Assembly: GCF_042657165.1 (NCBI RefSeq)
Contig: NZ_JBHSNJ010000012.1
Location: 1,736,001 to 1,800,000, forward strand
Reading direction: 5' to 3'
Source of the DNA: Agrilutibacter niabensis
Lineage (GTDB): Bacteria > Pseudomonadota > Gammaproteobacteria > Xanthomonadales > Xanthomonadaceae
Length of the DNA: 64,000 nt
Shown one piece after another: positions 44,649 through 52,576 of the stretch. Within the stretch, counting starts at the first letter, position 1, and each line of letters opens with the position of its first letter. The notes under the pieces are model-generated. The model worked only from the letters and a program-made list of their open reading frames with translations. It was not told the origin of the DNA and made no database searches. A program made the translations under genes and the position numbers.

Positions 44649-46487
44649 GTGCACCAGCGCTTCCGGGGGCATGGATTGCGGAAATCGATTCTCCAGCGCA
44701 TCGATTCGCTGTGTGAAGCCGCGCTTGCCCGGCTCGGGCACTCGTTCATCGACCACTGGGGCGCGTTGCAGCAGCGCTACCGTCGCGTGTACGCGCATAT
44801 CGCGATGCGCCTGCGCTACGCCTTTTTCCCGCTGCTGGCATTGGCTGCGCTGGGCTGGCTGGCATGGGACTGGCAACACGATCGCCAGCTGGCTTCGGCC
44901 GAAGACGCGATCTTCGACCAGATCATCGGATTCCGTCCGTGGGAACCCAAGCCATCGCGCCAGGTGGTCGTGGTGGAGATCGACGAATGCTCGATCCAGT
45001 ACATGCGCGAGCAGGGTGCCGGGGGTTGGCCATGGAGCCGGCAGCTGCATGCGGACCTGATCGACGTTCTCGATCGTGCGGGTGTGCGCGCGGTTGGATT
45101 CGATGTGCAGTTCACCGACCCATCGGCCCAGGATCCACTGGGCGATGCCACCCTCGAAGCCATGGCCGAAGGCGGGGCGGGCCGCTTCGTGTTCGGCTCG
45201 ACGCGATTGCATCCGGATTACGACCGGGGATCGCCGCTGCGCGCTTCGCAGGCACCATCGTCGTACCCGTTGATGGCGCGACCGCGCAACGATCCAGCGG
45301 TTGCGCTGCTGTTGCCCTATGGCAAGGCCATGGCGGGCAACAGCGCCCTGCTGAATGTGACGCGCGGAGGCGATGGCGTGCTGCGCGACGTGCCGCTACG
45401 CGAACAGGTGGGTGATTGGGCGCTGGCATCCCTGCCCCTGCGCCTGGCCACGGGCGGCAATGCGAGGGCGATGGCCGCATCTCCCGGGAGCATCCGCATC
45501 GATTGGCGCACGCGCAGCAAGCTGCCCTATGCCAGCGCCGCCGACCTGCTCACGGGACGCGCCATCTGCCGGTCTCCATCGGAACCGCTGCCCGCGCTGG
45601 CTGGCCGCACCGTGCTGGTGGGCTACACCGCGGCCGGCTTGAACGATGCCAAGCCTACGCCCGCAGGATTGATGCCGGGCGTGGAAGTCCATGCCGAAGC
45701 CACCGAAGCGCTGCTGGCGGGAAGCGCGATCTGGCTGCCTCCGGCCTGGCTCAAGTACGCGCTGGCGGCGGTGCTGCTCCTGCTGACCACGTTTGCCTTT
45801 TTCCGCGGCGAACCGGCCTACGAGATCGACGACGTCTTCGTCGCCACCAACCTGGTGCTGCTGATTGCGGCGTTCGTGGGACTGACCGCGTTCCGCGTGT
45901 TCTTCGACATCTTCGCCGCGATCGGCTTCGTCAGCCTGTATTTCGGGTTGTGCCGGCTGTACGCGGGCGTGCAGCGAGGACGCGCCATCGGCAACAACGA
46001 CTTCCGCGCCCAGTTCGATCCTGCGCGCGATCGCGTCCTGGCCTTGGCCCGGGTGCGGTTCGTTCCCGACGCCAAGGTGAATCCCCGCGGACTGGAGCGG
46101 CGGTTGCGTGAATACCGCCGCCGTCTGCGCCGCTACGTGCACGGCGGCCTCGACGCGGTGATGCTGGAAGGCGTGGTCGAACGCAAGAGCTGGCTGTGGG
46201 AAGCGATGGAGGACGTCACCGTGCTCGTATGGACGGCGTCCGATCGGGCGACTGCGGCCGCAATGGCGGAGCGCGAGCTCGATGGCCTGCACGCTCACCT
46301 CGTCGCACACGACGACACCCTGCCCGACGACGGCAGCGTGCACGTGGCCATTGCATTCAGCGACGTTGGCAATCCCGATCCGGATTTCTTCGAGGTGCGC
46401 GCGAAGGTGCGCAGCGTGCTCGGCACTCTGCTCGCGGAACGCACGGAATGGCCGCTTTCTGCGCGGAATTCGTTGTCCTCCAGGTAG
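44649..46487 (+). CDS. CHASE2 domain membrane protein without a recognised output domain
   Basis: A 612-residue protein read from GTG 44649; the start is uncertain because no strong ribosome site precedes it. A transmembrane helix at about 58-75 is followed by a periplasmic CHASE2 domain (about 80-355, 'QVVVVEIDECSIQYM', 'GVRAVGFDVQFTDP', 'GRTVLVGYTAAGLND') and three more helices (about 367-440). CHASE2 proteins normally continue into a cyclase, kinase or phosphodiesterase; here the last 170 residues are a basic then mixed alpha/beta region that I cannot place. It is 18 bases upstream of the M48 protease gene, so the two form a likely pair. Confidence 0.85.
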   Translation: MHQRFRGHGLRKSILQRIDSLCEAALARLGHSFIDHWGALQQRYRRVYAHIAMRLRYAFFPLLALAALGWLAWDWQHDRQLASAEDAIFDQIIGFRPWEPKPSRQVVVVEIDECSIQYMREQGAGGWPWSRQLHADLIDVLDRAGVRAVGFDVQFTDPSAQDPLGDATLEAMAEGGAGRFVFGSTRLHPDYDRGSPLRASQAPSSYPLMARPRNDPAVALLLPYGKAMAGNSALLNVTRGGDGVLRDVPLREQVGDWALASLPLRLATGGNARAMAASPGSIRIDWRTRSKLPYASAADLLTGRAICRSPSEPLPALAGRTVLVGYTAAGLNDAKPTPAGLMPGVEVHAEATEALLAGSAIWLPPAWLKYALAAVLLLLTTFAFFRGEPAYEIDDVFVATNLVLLIAAFVGLTAFRVFFDIFAAIGFVSLYFGLCRLYAGVQRGRAIGNNDFRAQFDPARDRVLALARVRFVPDAKVNPRGLERRLREYRRRLRRYVHGGLDAVMLEGVVERKSWLWEAMEDVTVLVWTASDRATAAAMAERELDGLHAHLVAHDDTLPDDGSVHVAIAFSDVGNPDPDFFEVRAKVRSVLGTLLAERTEWPLSARNSLSSR

Positions 46488-46505
46488 CCGAGGCGGAGAA
46501 ATGCG

Positions 46506-47825
46506 ATGCGTCTGTTCATGCTGCTGTTGCTGTGCGCCAGCGTCGCGCTTGCCGCGAACGGCGTCACGGGAACCTCGGCGGTGGTGCACAAGCCCAAGGT
46601 GACCCTGCATGCCAAACCGGACTTCGGTTCGCCGGAAGTGAAATCGCTTGCCCGCGATACGCAGGTCCGGGTCGTCGGGCAGCAGGGACTCTGGTACCAG
46701 GTCACGCTGGCAGATGGCGGCAGCGGATACGTACGCGTAAACGAACTGCGCATGATGAGCACGGGTCTTGCCCAGGGCGAAGGCGCCGGCGCACTGGTGA
46801 CGGGGAAGGCAGGCAAGGGACGCGTCAGCGAAACCGCCGGCGTGCGCGGGATCGATGAGAGCGACCTGCGCGGCGCCGGCTTCGATGGCGCGCAGCTGGC
46901 CGCGATGGAAGGTCAGCGCGTCACCCCTGAAGCGGCGGCGGCACAGGCCCGCAGCAAGGGTTGGCAGGCTACGCAGGTGGCGTACGCCGCCGAAGGCCAG
47001 GCGGCCAAGGGCCAGGGCACGGCCAGCCAGGCCGAGAAGCGCGCCGGCACCTCGGCTGCCGGTGGACTGCTCGGCCGCTTCAGCAGCGCCGCGCAGTCCC
47101 TGCTGGGAATCGCGGAGAAGGCTGCACCCAAATCAGAGGGAGAGCTGCTCGAGGAAGAGCTGGCACTCGGCCCCCAGATCGCAGGCCGCATCCTCGGTGC
47201 GCGACCACTGTGGTCCGACCCCGCAGCACAGCAACGGATCAATGTAGTCGGCCGTTGGGTGGCATCGCAGACCGTGCGCCCCGACCTGCCCTGGACCTTC
47301 GGCGTGATCGATACGCTGGAAATCAACGCCTTTGCCGCGCCGGGTGGCTACGTGCTGGTGACGCGCGGCATGTACGAATTGGCTGCCGACAGCGACGAAG
47401 AACTGGCCGGCGTGCTCGCGCATGAGATCAACCATATCGTTCACCGCGACCACTACACGGTGATACGCAAGCAGGAACTCCAGGAGGCGGGGAAAGACCT
47501 CGTCTCCGGCCAGGTAACCACCGGTGGCGGCATCGCCGGCAGCATGGCGCGCAGTTACGTCGAGAAGCACGGCGCGACGATCATGATGACCGGACTGGAT
47601 CGCGAGGCCGAATACCGGTCCGACGAAGTCGCCCAGGTCTACCTCGCGCGATCGGGATTGAACCCGTTGGCGCTGTATGCCGTGCTGCAGAAGATGGCGG
47701 CCATGGGTGGAGGCGCGAGCGGACTCGCACAGCTGTACAGGACCCATCCGCCCCTGGACGAACGGCTGGACCGTCTCGATCGCCACGGTGGCGGCGCGTT
47801 GGCCACGTACGAGCAACGCGAGTGA
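46506..47825 (+). CDS. SH3b-M48 family metalloprotease
   Basis: A 439-residue protein with a signal peptide (MRLFMLLLLCASVALAANG). Residues about 22-82 form a bacterial SH3 domain ('VTLHAKPDFGSPEVKSLARDTQVRVV', 'LADGGSGYVRVNEL'). An Ala/Gly/Gln-rich region leads to an M48 catalytic domain with HEINH (about residue 308), 'DREAEYRSDEVAQVYLARSG' supplying the third zinc ligand, and a final 'THPPLDERLDRLD'. It should be a periplasmic zinc endopeptidase, akin to BepA/LoiP quality-control proteases but with an SH3b module and no TPR. Co-oriented and 18 bases after the CHASE2 gene. Confidence 0.9.
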   Translation: MRLFMLLLLCASVALAANGVTGTSAVVHKPKVTLHAKPDFGSPEVKSLARDTQVRVVGQQGLWYQVTLADGGSGYVRVNELRMMSTGLAQGEGAGALVTGKAGKGRVSETAGVRGIDESDLRGAGFDGAQLAAMEGQRVTPEAAAAQARSKGWQATQVAYAAEGQAAKGQGTASQAEKRAGTSAAGGLLGRFSSAAQSLLGIAEKAAPKSEGELLEEELALGPQIAGRILGARPLWSDPAAQQRINVVGRWVASQTVRPDLPWTFGVIDTLEINAFAAPGGYVLVTRGMYELAADSDEELAGVLAHEINHIVHRDHYTVIRKQELQEAGKDLVSGQVTTGGGIAGSMARSYVEKHGATIMMTGLDREAEYRSDEVAQVYLARSGLNPLALYAVLQKMAAMGGGASGLAQLYRTHPPLDERLDRLDRHGGGALATYEQRE

Positions 47826-47834
47826 AGGAATGAA

Positions 47835-47856
47835 GGGCGTGCCGGTCGGCACGCCC
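47835..47856 (+). terminator. Perfect hairpin after the M48 gene
   Basis: Ten-base arms GGGCGTGCCG / CGGCACGCCC around GT, ten bases after the stop. No T tract. Its right arm overlaps the first copy of the 14-bp repeat that follows, suggesting the repeat grew from this sequence. Confidence 0.6.
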
Positions 47857-47997
47857 CGATCAACACGCCCCGATCAACACGCCCCGATCAACACGCCCCG
47901 ATCAACACGCCCCGATCAACACGCCCCGATCAACACGTGCCGATCAACACGTGCCGATCAACACGTGCCGATCAACACGTGCCGATCAACACGTGCC
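47850..47997. repeat. 14-bp tandem repeat, ten copies in two variant blocks
   Basis: Six copies of CACGCCCCGATCAA (47850-47933) are followed by four copies of CACGTGCCGATCAA (47934-47989) and a partial CACGTGCC. Copies inside each block are identical. The period of 14 is not a multiple of three, so it is not a coding repeat; the frames across it are open only because the unit lacks stops. The variant block carries CACGTG palindromes. It lies between the convergent M48 and DUF4870 genes. Confidence 0.95.
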
Positions 47998-48006
47998 GCC
48001 GAGAAC

Positions 48007-48035
48007 GGCAACGCCGGCCAATGGCCGGCGTTGCC
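48007..48035. terminator. Palindromic hairpin between convergent genes
   Basis: Thirteen-base arms GGCAACGCCGGCC / GGCCGGCGTTGCC around AAT, 21 bases before the end of the convergent DUF4870 gene. No T tract; a likely 3' end for the minus-strand gene. Confidence 0.55.
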
Positions 48036-48056
48036 TGTGCGCAATCGAGTGGACCG

Positions 48057-48410
48057 TCAACTCACCAGGCGCAGGGTGAACGGATAACGGTAAGCCACAC
48101 CCTTGCTGGACTCCATGGCCGCCAGGATCGTGAGCACGAGCCAGCCGGCGGCCACCACGGCCAACAGCAGGAACCCGATCACCACGATCATCAGGATGAA
48201 GCTGATGATGGCCGCGATCAGCACAGTGATGTTGAAGTTCAGCGCCTCTTTGCCCTGGTCGGCGACAAAGGGCATCGTGTCCTTCTTCACCAGCCACACG
48301 ATGAGCGGACCCAGCACATTGCCGCCGGGAACCAGGAACGTAGCCAGCGAGGACAGGTGGGCAGCCATGCCCCATGTCCGTTCTTCCTGACTGATGTCAT
48401 TCATTTGCAT
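48057..48410 (-). CDS. DUF4870 family membrane protein, copy A
   Basis: About 117 residues. Start at ATG 48410 or 48404, both just after GGGGGAGA. It has the DUF4870 pattern: 'QEERTWGMAAHLSSLATFLVPGG', 'GPLIVWLVKKDTMPFVADQGKEALNFNIT', then two long hydrophobic helices and a terminal 'RYPFTLRLV'. These are small inner-membrane proteins of unknown role. It follows its paralogue (48451-48885) by 40 bases and is likely co-transcribed. Confidence 0.9.
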   Translation of the reverse strand: MQMNDISQEERTWGMAAHLSSLATFLVPGGNVLGPLIVWLVKKDTMPFVADQGKEALNFNITVLIAAIISFILMIVVIGFLLLAVVAAGWLVLTILAAMESSKGVAYRYPFTLRLVS

Positions 48411-48450
48411 GTTCTCCCCCAGTTGTATGGCCGCAATCGCGGGCAACGCC

Positions 48451-48885
48451 TTATTTCACCAGGCGCCACGAGAACGGGTAGCGGTACTTCACGCCATCGT
48501 TGGCCTTGACGGCCGCGATGATGGTGAACACCAGCCAGGCGATCCCGATGACGACCCAGGCCGGAATGGCGACCAGGAAGCCGATGCCCAGGGTGACGAA
48601 CACCAGCACCCACAGTGCAAGGAACACGATCGCGATCGTGATGTTGTAGTTCAGCGCTTCCTTCGCCTGGTCGTCCACGAAGGGCATGGTGTCCTTCTTG
48701 ACCAGCCAGATGACCAACGGCCCCAGGAAAGTGCCCCAGCCGCCAACACCGGACGTAAGGACCGCGCCGGCGATCGCGGACAGGTGCGCGAACATCGCCC
48801 ACTGCCGCTGGTCTGCAGAGATCGCGCCAGCTTGCTCTCCGGGGGGGGCCGGGGACGGATTCGAGTCGATCGGGTTCTCGCTCAA
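48451..48885 (-). CDS. DUF4870 family membrane protein, copy B
   Basis: About 144 residues from TTG 48885, preferred because AGGAG stands seven bases upstream; a GTG eight codons earlier (48909) lacks such a site. A Pro/Ser-rich N terminus is followed by the same core as copy A ('WAMFAHLSAIAG', 'LGPLVIWLVKKDTMPFVDDQAKEALNYNI', 'KYRYPFSWRLVK') and about three hydrophobic helices. Paralogue of the downstream gene; function unknown. Confidence 0.88.
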   Translation of the reverse strand: MSENPIDSNPSPAPPGEQAGAISADQRQWAMFAHLSAIAGAVLTSGVGGWGTFLGPLVIWLVKKDTMPFVDDQAKEALNYNITIAIVFLALWVLVFVTLGIGFLVAIPAWVVIGIAWLVFTIIAAVKANDGVKYRYPFSWRLVK

Positions 48886-48986
48886 GGTCGGACTCCTGTG
48901 GTTGACCACGCCACTTTCCGCCCAGCGCCATGACGGGTCAAGCGCACGCCCGGGTGCGATCCGGGGTCGGGGTTCCGCCGACCGCT

Positions 48987-50369
48987 TCAGGCCGCATCGC
49001 CCTCGCCGGCCACTATCATGCGTCCGACCAGAATCGATCCAGTGCGTATGTGCGAGCGCGGATCCACGTCGGTACCCACGGCTTCGATCGCGCTGAACAT
49101 GCCGCGCAGGTTGCCGGCGATGGTGATGCCGTCCACCGGGTACGCGATCGCCCCGTTCTCGATCCAGAAGCCCGCGGCGCCTCGCGAGTAGTCGCCCGTG
49201 ACCGTGTTGACGCCCTGCCCCATCAGTTCCGTGACAAGCAGGCCGCGGCCCATGCCGCGCACCATCGAATCCAGGTCCCCGGCGTTCGCCGCGACCTGCA
49301 GGTTGTGCACACCACCGGCGTTGCCCGTGGTCTGCAGCCCGAGCTTGCGCGCGGAATAACTGCCCAGCACGTAACGCTGCAGCACGCCCTCCTTCACCAG
49401 CGGTGCCTCGCGCGTAGCCACGCCTTCGGCGTCGAAGGCGGACGAGCGCAGGCCGCGCGCCAGGAACGGCAGCTCGTCAATCGCGAACCAGTCCGGGAAC
49501 AGCTTCGAGCCCGCGCTGTCGACGAGGAAGCTGGCCTTGCGATACAGCGCGCCCCCGGACACTGCACCCACCAGGTGGCCGACCAGCGAGCGCGCGACCT
49601 CCGCCGCGAACAGAACCGGGTAGTCGCCCGTCGGCACCTGCCTCGGTGCCAGTCGCGACACGGCCCGTTCCGCGGCGCGGCGGCCGATGGCGCCGACGGA
49701 CTCCAGGTCCTCCGCCGCGAGTGCATAGCTGTACCAGCCGTCGCGCTGCATCGCGTCGCCGCGGCCGGCGATCAGGGCGCAGCCGATGCTGTGGTTGGTG
49801 CCGCGCTCGCGGCCGAGGAAGCCGTGCGAGTTCGCGTACACGCTCAGGCTGCTGCCGCTGCCGAACGATGCACCATCCGAGTTCGCGATGCGCGGGTCCA
49901 TGTCGCGGCCCGCGGTTTCGCAGGCAAGCGCCAGGTCGATGGCCTGGTCGGCTTCGATCGCCCACGGGTGCCAGCCGTCGAATTCACTCAACCGGCCATC
50001 CGAGAGCGCGGTCGCCATCAGCTCGCGATCGGCAAGGCCGGCCGCTTCGTCGTCCTCGGTGTGGCACGCGATCGCGCACGCCTGCTCGACGGTGGCGTCG
50101 AGGCTTTCCTCGCGCAGGTCGGCCGTGCTGGCGCTGCCCTTGCGCTGCCCGAAATAGACGGTGACGGCAATGCCGCGGTCGCGCGTGGCCTCGACGGTCT
50201 CGACCTCGCCCATGCGCACGTTGACGTTCAGGCCGGTTTCCTCCGAGCACGACACCTCGGCCTGGCTCGCACCGCGTGCCTGGCAGCGCTCCAGCAGGCG
50301 CTCGGCGATGCCGGCGAGGCGGTCCAGGCGGGCTTTGCTGTCGTCGGTGGCGGGGGCTATGACGTTCAA
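48987..50369 (-). CDS. pmbA: TldE/PmbA metalloprotease subunit
   Basis: A 460-residue TldE-type protein. The start is taken at TTG 50369 (LNVIAPATDD) with AAGGAT six bases upstream; a GTG 12 codons earlier (50405) is possible but has no ribosome site. It contains the N-terminal 'ETGLNVNVRMGEVETVEATRDRGIAVTVYFG' and C-terminal 'GVNTVTGDYSRGAAGFWIENG' segments of the family. With TldD it forms a heterodimeric protease that processes unfolded peptides, microcins and CcdA-like antitoxins; TldE itself lacks the zinc site. tldD is at 51029-52474, separated by darP on the other strand. Confidence 0.93.
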   Translation of the reverse strand: MNVIAPATDDSKARLDRLAGIAERLLERCQARGASQAEVSCSEETGLNVNVRMGEVETVEATRDRGIAVTVYFGQRKGSASTADLREESLDATVEQACAIACHTEDDEAAGLADRELMATALSDGRLSEFDGWHPWAIEADQAIDLALACETAGRDMDPRIANSDGASFGSGSSLSVYANSHGFLGRERGTNHSIGCALIAGRGDAMQRDGWYSYALAAEDLESVGAIGRRAAERAVSRLAPRQVPTGDYPVLFAAEVARSLVGHLVGAVSGGALYRKASFLVDSAGSKLFPDWFAIDELPFLARGLRSSAFDAEGVATREAPLVKEGVLQRYVLGSYSARKLGLQTTGNAGGVHNLQVAANAGDLDSMVRGMGRGLLVTELMGQGVNTVTGDYSRGAAGFWIENGAIAYPVDGITIAGNLRGMFSAIEAVGTDVDPRSHIRTGSILVGRMIVAGEGDAA

Positions 50370-50435
50370 TGCTTTATCCTTTGTTTTCAGCGGTGCCGTG
50401 GGCACTCACATGGGCACTAGAAAGCGGGGTGTGCG

Positions 50436-51020
50436 ATGCGTGGTCGTGACGATGAAACCGGCGAATTCCTCAGCCCCAGCCGCAGCCAGAACCGGCGCGA
50501 CGCGCTGGAAGTGCTGGCCCTGGGCGAGAAGCTGGTGTCGCTGACCGAAGCCCAGCTGTCCAAGCTGCCGGTCCCCGACTCGCTGCTGCCGCACATCCGC
50601 GAATGCAAGCGCATCACCGCGCAGATCGCACACAAGCGGCAGTTGCAGTATCTCGCCAAGCAGATGCGGCGCGAGGACGACGAGGTGCTGGACGCGATCC
50701 GCGATGCACTGGACGAAAAGGGCGAAGCGGCGCGGCGCGAAGTCGCGGCGATGCATCGCATCGAGACCTGGCGCGAGCGCCTGCTCGAAGGCGGCGACAC
50801 CGCCCTGGCGGAGTTGCTGGACGAGCATCCGGAAGCGGACCGGCAGGTGCTGCGCCAGCTGGTGCGCAATACGCTGGAGGAACGCAAGCGCAACAAGCCG
50901 CCGCGTGCGTTCCGGGAGCTGTATCGCGAACTGAGGGACCTGCTGCTGGCCCAGGGCGACGACGCGGCCGTGGAAGACCACGAAGCCGACGACGAAGACC
51001 CGGAACGCGAGCACGACTGA
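50436..51020 (+). CDS. darP: Ribosome biogenesis factor DarP (YjgA, DUF615)
   Basis: A 194-residue, highly helical charged protein with the YjgA core 'SRSQNRRDALEVLALGEKLVSL', 'IAHKRQLQYLAKQMR' and 'HRIETWRERLL', and an acidic tail. In E. coli this protein helps late 50S subunit assembly. The yjgA-pmbA divergent arrangement is common in gammaproteobacteria. It ends eight bases from the convergent tldD stop. Confidence 0.94.
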   Translation: MRGRDDETGEFLSPSRSQNRRDALEVLALGEKLVSLTEAQLSKLPVPDSLLPHIRECKRITAQIAHKRQLQYLAKQMRREDDEVLDAIRDALDEKGEAARREVAAMHRIETWRERLLEGGDTALAELLDEHPEADRQVLRQLVRNTLEERKRNKPPRAFRELYRELRDLLLAQGDDAAVEDHEADDEDPEREHD

Positions 51021-51028
51021 CGCCCGTG

Positions 51029-52474
51029 TCACGCGGCCTGCGTGCCGCCCACCGTCAGCGCCTCGATCAGCAGCGACGGCTGGCCCACGCCCACCGGCAC
51101 GCTCTGGCCGTCCTTGCCGCACACGCCCACGCCTTCGTCGAGGGCGAGATCGTGGCCGATCATCTTCACCCGCTGCATGGTCTCCGGGCCGTTGCCGATC
51201 AACGTCGCGCCCTTCACCGGGGCGGTGATCCTGCCATCCTCGATCATGTACGCCTCGGTCGCCGAGAACACGTACTTGCCCGAGGTGATGTCGACCTGGC
51301 CGCCGCCGAAGTTCACTGCATACAGGCCCTTCTTCACCGAGCGGATCATCTCCTCCGGATCGTGCGTGCCCGCGAGCATGTAGGTGTTGGTCATGCGCGG
51401 CATCGGCAGGTGCGCGAAGGACTCGCGGCGGCCGTTGCCGGTGGGTGCCATGCCCATCAGGCGGGCGTTGAGCGTGTCCTGCATGTAGCCGACGAGGACG
51501 CCGTCCTCGATCAGCGTGGTGCAGTTGGTCGGCGTGCCTTCATCGTCGACATTGAGCGAGCCACGGCGTCCCGGCAGGGTGCCGTCGTCGACGATGGTCA
51601 CGCCCGGCGAGGCGACGCGCTGGCCCATCCGGCCCGCGTAGGTCGACGTGCCCTTGCGGTTGAAATCTCCCTCCAGGCCGTGGCCGACGGCTTCGTGCAG
51701 CAGCACGCCCGGCCAGCCCGAACCCAGCACCACCGGCATCACGCCGGCGGGTGCGTCGATCGCCTCGAGGTTCACCAGCGCCTGCCGGATCGCTTCCTTC
51801 GCCAGCGCTTCCGGCCGGCCGCCGCCGAGCAGTTCCTTGTACGAATAGCGTCCGCCGCCGCCGGCATAGCCGCTCTCGCGGCGGCCGTTCTGTTCGACGA
51901 TCACCTGCACGTTGAAGCGCACCAGCGGGCGCACGTCGGCGGCGAGCACGCCGTCGCTGCGCGCGACCAGCACCGTGTCGACACCGCCCGACAGGCTCAC
52001 CACCACCTGCTGCACGCGCGGATCGGCGGCGCGCACGTAGCGGTCGATGCGGCGCAGGGCTTCGACTTTTTCTTCGTTGCCCAGCGAGTCGATCGGATCG
52101 TCGCTCGAGTACAGCGCGCGACCCTTCCCACGCGCCAGTGCGCGCGCGTCCTGCGTCGAACCGTCGCGGGCGATGGCACGGGCGGACTTTGACGCCTCGA
52201 GCAGCGCGGCGATATTGATCTCGTCGGAGTACGCGAAGCCGGTCTTCTCGCCGCTGATGGCGCGCACGCCCACGCCCTGCTCGATCGAGTGCGCGCCTTC
52301 CTTGACGATGCCGTCCTCCACGGTCCAGCTCTCACGGCGCGCGTGCTGGAAATAGAGGTCGCCGAAATCGATGCCCGGTCCGAGCAGCGTGCCGAAGGCG
52401 CGTTCGAGGCCGCCGGTGTCGAGGCCGGAAGGCAGCAGGAGGCGGGATTCGGCGAGCTGGATGGGCAGGGTCAT
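51029..52474 (-). CDS. tldD: Metalloprotease TldD
   Basis: A 481-residue protein with the zinc-binding HExxxH ('LLHEAVGHGLEGDFNRKG', about residue 260) and a later Cys-containing 'TPTNCTTLIEDGVL'. It is the catalytic subunit of the TldD-TldE protease. No RiPP precursor is evident near it, so its substrate here is unknown. It is last in the maf-rng-yhdP-tldD series on the minus strand. Confidence 0.95.
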   Translation of the reverse strand: MTLPIQLAESRLLLPSGLDTGGLERAFGTLLGPGIDFGDLYFQHARRESWTVEDGIVKEGAHSIEQGVGVRAISGEKTGFAYSDEINIAALLEASKSARAIARDGSTQDARALARGKGRALYSSDDPIDSLGNEEKVEALRRIDRYVRAADPRVQQVVVSLSGGVDTVLVARSDGVLAADVRPLVRFNVQVIVEQNGRRESGYAGGGGRYSYKELLGGGRPEALAKEAIRQALVNLEAIDAPAGVMPVVLGSGWPGVLLHEAVGHGLEGDFNRKGTSTYAGRMGQRVASPGVTIVDDGTLPGRRGSLNVDDEGTPTNCTTLIEDGVLVGYMQDTLNARLMGMAPTGNGRRESFAHLPMPRMTNTYMLAGTHDPEEMIRSVKKGLYAVNFGGGQVDITSGKYVFSATEAYMIEDGRITAPVKGATLIGNGPETMQRVKMIGHDLALDEGVGVCGKDGQSVPVGVGQPSLLIEALTVGGTQAA

Positions 52475-52576
52475 GGGAACCGGGCTGGGGAAGGGAATTC
52501 GGATGGCGAATCAGGAAGGCGCCATGAGCGCCATCATGGACCAGATGGTGGCTGCGGCGCCCGAATCCAACCAGCC

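Noticed and set aside
47850..47997. Possible CRISPR array.
   Set aside because: Units are directly abutting with no unique spacers, and no cas genes are near.
47677..48087. An open frame reading through the 14-bp repeat as a repetitive peptide.
   Set aside because: The period is not a multiple of three, so the frame merely rotates through stop-free units; the true M48 gene ends before it in another frame.
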